From the NCBI GenBank assembly GCA_963682055.1, contig OY821745.1, positions 21,387,342 to 21,451,341 on the forward strand: 64,000 nt of DNA, written 5' to 3'. The notes under the pieces were generated by a model. It made no database searches. It was not told the DNA's origin and saw only the letters and a program-made list of their open reading frames with translations. Numbering within the stretch: position 1 is the first letter of the stretch; each line of letters starts with the position of its first letter. Both the position numbers and the translations under genes were made by a program. This document shows, one piece after another, positions 57,954 to 64,000 of this stretch. Origin of the DNA: Primula veris. Taxonomy: Eukaryota; Streptophyta; Magnoliopsida; Ericales; Primulaceae.

Positions 57954-59019
57954 GGATAAATTAACAAAATATAATATCTTTTAAACTAAATTACAAAAAA
58001 CATACCCTTACAACTTTTCATTATCAAAAACATACCAAACAAATTTAAATTTAATACTGTTTATTCTTTTCTTTATCTCTCTCTCATCTTACTCTCTCTC
58101 TCTCCTCCATTCTTCTTTCTCACCAATTCTTCTATGTATCTCTTTATTTTATTTTCTCACCAATTTTTCTCTTTATCTCTCTCTGATATTACTCTCTCTC
58201 TCCTCCATTCTTCTATGTATCTTTCTTTAATATCCCACTCTATCTCTCTCTTCCTCCACCACGAAAACTCATCACTAACTACCGAACACCATCTAGATTA
58301 TATAGATATCTATATACATATAAATACCGATATATACATACGTAATACACAAATATTACACTATTTGATACCCCGTAATATATGAAAAATATATGGAATT
58401 GGTAAGTTTGTTTTCTATTTATTGAGTTTTGAGACTATTGTAAACATTGTGGGTTTCAAGTTGAAAGAGAAGAATCCATATGTACAATATTGAGAGAAAT
58501 TCATATGTAGGGTATGAAGTTTTAAAATTAGGGTATAAAGTTTTGAAATTAGGGTATGAAGTTTTGAAATTAGGGTATGAAGTTTTGAATTAGGATATGA
58601 AGTTTTAAAATTAGAGTATAAAGTTTTGAAATTAGGGTATAAAGTTTTTGAAATTAGGGTATGAAGTTTTGAAATCATGTATGAAATTTTAAAATTAGGG
58701 TATGACGTTTTATAATTAGAATATGCATATTTTGTGAGTTTTTAATCATTTTTAGAGAGAGATGGGTGATTAGCACGTGTTAGAAAGATGTGCGATTATC
58801 GTGTGTTAGAGAGATAGGTGCGATTAGAGAGAGATATGTTAGGTTAAAGAGAGATGTTAGATTAGAGAGAGATGTTAGGTGAGAGAGATAGATGTTAAGT
58901 TAGAGAGAGATTAGATTAAGAAATAATAAGTATATATAGGTATGTTTTTGGTAATTTAAATTATTATGGTATGTTTTTGTTAATATAATAGGGGTAGAGT
59001 ATGTTTTTGCTAATTGCCC
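57954..59019. mobile_element. MULE-like foldback element, 1.07 kb
   Basis: A perfect 9-bp duplication TTAAAAGAA flanks it (57945-57953 and 59020-59028). The left end GGATAAATTAACAAAATATA and the right end, in reverse, GGGCAATTAGCAAAAACATA are similar, and both ends repeat ACAAAAACATACC. CT-rich blocks (58070-58258) mirror GAGAGA blocks (58756-58920), so the element can fold back. It contains a 21-bp minisatellite. No transposase. Confidence 0.65.
58507..58730. repeat. 21-bp minisatellite inside foldback element
   Basis: About 10-11 units close to AGGGTATGAAGTTTTGAAATT, with 20-22 bp spacing and increasing divergence to the right. Confidence 0.88.
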
Positions 59020-59028
59020 TTAAAAGAA

Positions 59029-60821
59029 ATTATTAATTGTAACTCGTTGTTTACAGCCAATATTTTCTAAGGACAAAATAACAATTACAAAGAAGTTAAT
59101 AAGTACTTAAAAAAGGTATCTAAAATCAATTGGTTTAAAATGAAATACAAAAAAAGTGGCACGATAAAATATAAGAAGTGAGACACGTCTCAGTAATAGA
59201 AGCAAACAGAAAAGTAGTGACCGGATTCAAAATGAGAGGAAAATCGAACATGGAGAATACCAAGGAGCAAATTCAAATTGAGGGAAGAAACCGTCATCAA
59301 TTATCGAATTCCGCCTATAAATACAAGACCACTCACATTAGAAGAAGGCATCAATAAAGATCAACAAATACATTTGAGTAAATTTATTATCCAACAAATT
59401 AATTTATCTTTTACAAGTTTTATCATTCAGCATATTTGTCTTGGAGCAAGTTTACATTCCGAGTTATTTCCTTTCCAGTTTCTAGGAGTAGTTATTAGGT
59501 GTTAGTCGTTAACCGTTTCATGTACGTTGTATCAAGACAATCACATAAGATTAATATAGTTAGGGCAGTTATTTACTCTTTTGGTCTCTTACTCTCGATA
59601 TGAATCTAGATAAATTCTTAACTAATGCACTTTAGTGGATTGAATCCGCCTTTGTGAGTAACGTTGGGTTTGACGATTATACTATCATAAATTTGTAAAT
59701 TCCCTAGTAACACTCCCCCGTATGTCATGCTTTGAAAACAACGCTTTTTAACAATTTAAAACAAATTCACTTAAAAAAATAAATGAAAACATGAAACTTC
59801 TGAAACAAAAACCATTTTTTACTTTTGATGTGAGGCTATATATTATTGTCGGTCTAATATGATTTTAAGTTTTTAACCTATCAAAAATGGGTATTTCAAA
59901 AAAAAAAAAAAAAAAAAAAGAGAAAAGATTTTAAGATAACAAAATGAGCGGAGGAACACTAATAGTTTAAAAACGGAAGAAATAATATTTAATTAGGAAG
60001 AATCATTGATTAAGTATATAAAAACGTACGTAATTTTTAAAAACCCGAATTATCAAATTTTATTTAACATTTGGTACATATAACGTAACATGATGGAGCA
60101 TCAAAGTTATAAAAAAAAAAAAGTAACATCATATATCATATGTAATACTATCATTATCATGTGTACTAATGTTTAAAACTGTGTTATGTGTACTAATGTT
60201 TAAAACTGTTTTAAAATAAGAGTTTTATTTAATCAAGTATTATGACTTTCCTATTTAATTACCTAAAATTAATATAAATGGCTATTAAAAATAGAAAAAT
60301 TGGTTATAATGATGAAGATTGAAGCGTGTGGGTTGGGTAGAGAAATGAGCTGTGTGCACGTACACAAAGTCGCCAGCAAAGCACAACACATAGCTCTTCT
60401 GTCTCTTTCTTAACTCACTTGTGGATCTAAATCTTGTCGTTTTCTCTTTTTCTCTATCTATCTCTATATTTTAGAGATGGAATGTCTTAGAAAAGTGAAT
60501 TAATTTGGCCGGTTTGGATTGGATTCATTCCCATGAAGAAATATTGGGTGAGGCTGCTAAAAGCCTAAAACGATTTTAAAATTATTAGGTTTATGCTTTA
60601 ATTAATCACAGTATCCTTATGAAAAACAATAACAAGAAATTATAGTATGTTAAACAAAAGCAAATGAAGTTTTTTAAAACCTCACATGTTGATGTGGCGG
60701 ATGAGGTGAACCAATCATATTTTATGTGATTTTTTGAAAAACAATTTTCATTTTATTGATACACTTAACCCGCCATATCAGTATGTAAGGTTTTTTAATA
60801 ATATATTTGGATGGGTATACC
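59029..60821. other. Intergenic with possible LTR-like remnant
   Basis: 59200-59720 resembles an LTR: TATA-like CCTATAAATACAAG at 59310, leader-like DNA after it, and no ORF of note. A poly(A) run lies at 59898-59919. A promoter-like CT-rich stretch at 60395-60475 is followed only by a tiny ORF. No gene called. Confidence 0.45.
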
Positions 60822-61215
60822 TAGAGATAGCAATTTCGCGGGTTTCAACCCGACCCGACCCGTCACGGGTCTGGTAAAAGTGCAATTCTATTCGGATCGG
60901 ATCGGGTCAGGTTTAAATGGATAAAATGCAACTTAAAAAAATGCAAATTAAAACTATCTCTCACCTCTCTCATATACATTAAACTCTATTTTTTATATTA
61001 TTTTTATATTATAGTTCTAAATCAAATGATTTTTTAATCTAACTAACAAATTTTATTTGAAATGATTGACATTTATGAGATTTATTTTTTAAAAAGAAAA
61101 AAAAATTAAAAACGGATCAAATAGGTCGGGTCGGGTCAAACTGGTAAATGTGCAAGTTTGTACTCGGATCGGGTCAGGTCGAATCAGGTTGAGACCCGCA
61201 AAATTGTCATTCCTA
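60822..61215. mobile_element. hAT MITE, 394 bp
   Basis: The left end TAGAGATAGCAATTTCGCGG and right end, in reverse, TAGGAATGACAATTTTGCGG are clear inverted repeats. Flanking octamers GGTATACC (60814-60821) and AGTATACC (61216-61223) match at 7 of 8. The interior has GGGTCGGGTCGGG-type repeats near each end. This is a typical plant hAT MITE. Confidence 0.85.
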
Positions 61216-61223
61216 AGTATACC

Positions 61224-61794
61224 AACACTCAAAAGAAAAATAGTTCTGAAACATACGCAATCAAATTAATTGAACTTATTGAACCTAACCCGCCATACCA
61301 GTACGCGAAGCAAATTCATGGGCAATATATTATATATATGATAATTACTTGTCAGATAAGTATCTTGAATTCAAAATGTGGGCAATTAGCAGAAGATTAC
61401 GTAAGAAGATAATTATTTTGTATATAACTCAAACATATAAATGAGCTGTATATGTTTTAGTTCATAAAGCAGTACTTCGAAATAAAAGAAATCGGTGATT
61501 ATGAAATAACCTGCTTGTAAAAGTTTAAAATTATCATACGTAACAATTAACTTGTCAAAAAGTATTTTTTTTTTTTTTTGAAATTTAATGTGAGAAATGA
61601 CGTTAAATGGATTTTTTTTAATACATATGTACAATCTGGCCATATTTGTTTACAATATAAGAGATGGTATAAGATTATTAGTACCGTGAGACTCGTGTTA
61701 TAACTTGTTTATTTACACAAATTTCATTTGCTATTATATAAGTAATAGTACTAATTATAATATAATTTATGCTAATAAGAGAGTATAACTAATA

Positions 61795-61836
<42 letters not shown>

Positions 61837-62512
61837 TGTATTATCTATCCCACTAATAATAAATAGTTACAAAATATACCATCTTATACTATTCTGAAAA
61901 CAAGCATGACATCTTTATAATAACTAATAAGGTACATGCATGTTTGTTTGCAGGATAAGAGATGTATAGTATTAATAATACCGTTGGCCATACTTATACC
62001 ATGTTTGTTTACACAAAATGCAATTAGTACTATATAGCGTATATAACTAATTATACTGCATTTTAGCCCAATAAAGAGATATAACTAATAATACATATAA
62101 GGTGGTATTTGTTAAACAAACATCACCTAATTTGTTAAAAATCAAGCCCACTTGTCGAAAATATGGTGAGTGGGATAATCTAAACGCATATTTCTCAAGT
62201 TTGACGCATCAAAATTAAGGTGATTGGCTCGGGGGCATTTAAGTAGTAATAATAGTCCGTGAATCCAAAAATCCAAACTAATCTGATGGTTAGGTTTGGA
62301 TTGAATCGGCTTTAACTTTAACTTTTAGGTTTAGGATTCAAAAATCATCAATCAATCCCTTTAAAAGGATTTGGTTGAAGTCTATATAGTTGATATATTA
62401 GTGTTGACGGAGCTTGTCAGGATTGTTATTGCCGTTGTTTTGAGGATACGGTGCAAAAGGGGGCAAGTAGTGGAGACGGCATGTAATGCATGCGTGAGAA
62501 ACGAACATCACC
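61224..62512. other. Intergenic with ~300-bp direct repeat
   Basis: 61636-61830 and 61935-62100 are related copies (TGTTTGTTTACA, AAGAGA-GTATAACTAATA). (AT)n lies at 61797-61833. No gene. Confidence 0.6.
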
Positions 62513-62875
62513 TACTACAACAAACTTAAAAATTATGTGCAATTGTTATAGAGACAGTCAAATTTTGTATCTAAATGATAATTTTTCAGGACAAAAATAA
62601 TCTTTTAGACACAAAAATAATTTTTTTGTCCCTAAATCTAACTTTTAGACACATAATTTGAAAAAAAATTGTCTCCTCATACGGACATAAGGAGACAATT
62701 TAATTTCGTCTAAAAAAGTATTTGCAGACAAATTTTAATTGCTAAATTAGATTTTGGGACAAGAAATTTATTTTTTTGTCTAAAAGGTTATTTTTATCCC
62801 GAAAAGTTATTATTTGGAGATAAAATTTGATTGTCTCTAAAAATATTGTTCCTACTTCTCAAGTTTGTTGTAATA
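62513..62875. mobile_element. CACTA-derived MITE, 363 bp
   Basis: Same family as 22255-22655. The left end reads TACTACAACAAACTTAAAAA (first base mutated) and the right end CTCAAGTTTGTTGTAATA (two mutations). Both flanks carry ACC (62510-62512, 62876-62878). Confidence 0.85.
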
Positions 62876-62878
62876 ACC

Positions 62879-64000
62879 GCTCCTAATGACTGTGTTCCAG
62901 ATTTAAACCATGTCGTTATTTCTATTATTTCTATTTATTTCTCTATTTAACTTGGAGCATAGTATGCACTTTTTTGGATTTCATGCTTGAAGAGTTGATA
63001 TCTAATCTTGTTGAACTTGCAGCAAGTGTATTATGATCCGGTAAGAGTTTCACAAGTGCACTGAGTTCTCCATTATCTTTATAAGTAGGGTTTGTGGGTC
63101 AAGACTCAATTCATTCATATTTTGGCTAATTTAGAGACAAAGTTTGCTTTTTCTCTTTCTTTATTTTCGTTAGGTTTGAGTACGGCCGAGATGATAAACA
63201 ACCATAAGGCATTACTAGTTGGTTTTGCACTTGTAAAAGCACAGTAAAACTGAACCGGTTGGATGAAAGTAGAATGTGAATTCTATGAGTCTGGTGGTTT
63301 GTTCAAATTTGATATAATGAAATCTGATTAGTTGGGTCAACGAAGTAACACAAAAACAAATAAAAGAGTTTCGGATATAACTACCTAGCTGACCAATAAC
63401 AAGAATTTGGTTTACCTATTTCGGTTGTTTAGTTGAATGCAGGCTATCCATGTTTGTTTTTCTTTTCTAAACTATTCAAAAATCAACAGTCAATGATTAA
63501 TAAACAAAATTACAACATTTCAATAGGCGCTTAAGAGTCTGAACAAATTATATATATATATATATATCTAATTTCTTGGACACTAATCAGGACCATATAT
63601 AGGACATTTCTACTTTTCTTCACAGGTGTATATGCTGTTTACTTTTCGATGAGACGAAAAGTAGATATTGAAATACATGTCAATAAATTAATCCCCAATT
63701 CATTAACAGCTAATCTGAACAATGTAAAGTGAGTCATGGTATGCGCTAAAAAATATGCTATGAAATATTGCTCCAAAATTTACATCAAAGTTTGAATATT
63801 TCTAAGTTGGCAAAATTTAACGATTCATTGTCATGGATTGTAAAAAAAACAGATCAAACTCCACTTAGTAGGAGAATTGGAGGGAAAACAAAATTACAAA
63901 AAAGCAGGAAAATGATTGTGCCAGTGAGGTACTTAATTATTACTGGATCTAAAATAATTTGTTAAATTGGAGTAATCAACCTTTAAAAAAAATCCATGAA
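62879..64000. other. Intergenic, possible gene fragment
   Basis: TTGCAG|CAAGTGTATTATGATCCG|GTAAGAG at 63017-63047 has perfect splice borders around 18 nt (QVYYDP) and may be a stray exon. (AT)n at 63550-63567. Nothing else recognised. Confidence 0.4.

Noticed and set aside
58134..58385. Secreted-protein-like ORF in the CT-rich block
   Set aside because: Its Ser/Leu composition follows from (CT)n repeats and it lies within a foldback element.

Overview
This window is nuclear DNA of a flowering plant, very probably a eudicot. It has AT-rich intergenic DNA, GT-AG introns, a secreted PR-1 defence gene family, a plant DUF1005 gene, and the usual plant transposon mix (Copia/SIRE-type LTR retrotransposon, CACTA, MULE, hAT, Stowaway MITEs). 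The species cannot be fixed from the sequence. Only three protein genes look intact: PR-1 at 3011-3517 (+), an acidic single-pass membrane protein at 39743-41623 (+), and a two-exon DUF1005 gene at 42759-44652 (-). A fourth candidate is a 44-residue secreted-peptide ORF at 35588-35722 (+).

Layout: 1-860 LTR-like remnant; 861-4240 tandem duplication carrying a broken and an intact PR-1; 5108-18255 a 13.1 kb CACTA element (TIR CACTACAAGAAA, TSD TAA) into which a 9.7 kb Copia element (5602-15270, minus strand, two LTRs, PBS, PPT, gag, pol and an extra 3' ORF) has inserted; 18256-28030 repeat-rich DNA with a diverged large duplication (about 20365-22060 and 23204-28030) in which each copy shows insertions the other lacks; 28725-32984 a second tandem PR-1 duplication, both copies dead; 33000-38040 MITEs and hAT relics with the small-peptide ORF; 38041-44652 the convergent acidic-protein and DUF1005 genes; 45969-54071 an 8.1 kb MULE; 54081-64000 gene-poor DNA holding at least four more terminal-inverted-repeat elements.

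The most notable system is the MULE. It has matching terminal inverted repeats, a 9-bp target duplication (TACTTGAAT / TACTTCAAT), and three protein domains encoded on one strand. One frame reads FAR1-type zinc finger, DDE transposase and SWIM finger, then continues into an OTU-like cysteine protease, interrupted only by two TGA codons. Upstream lies a four-exon plant mobile domain (PMD) gene, now frameshifted. Near-perfect 21-29 bp palindromes built on (A)CCGTA...TACGG(T) occur in both termini and again between the two genes.

All positions, TSDs and motifs were read by eye from the sequence. Family names rest on recognised motifs; no database search was possible.
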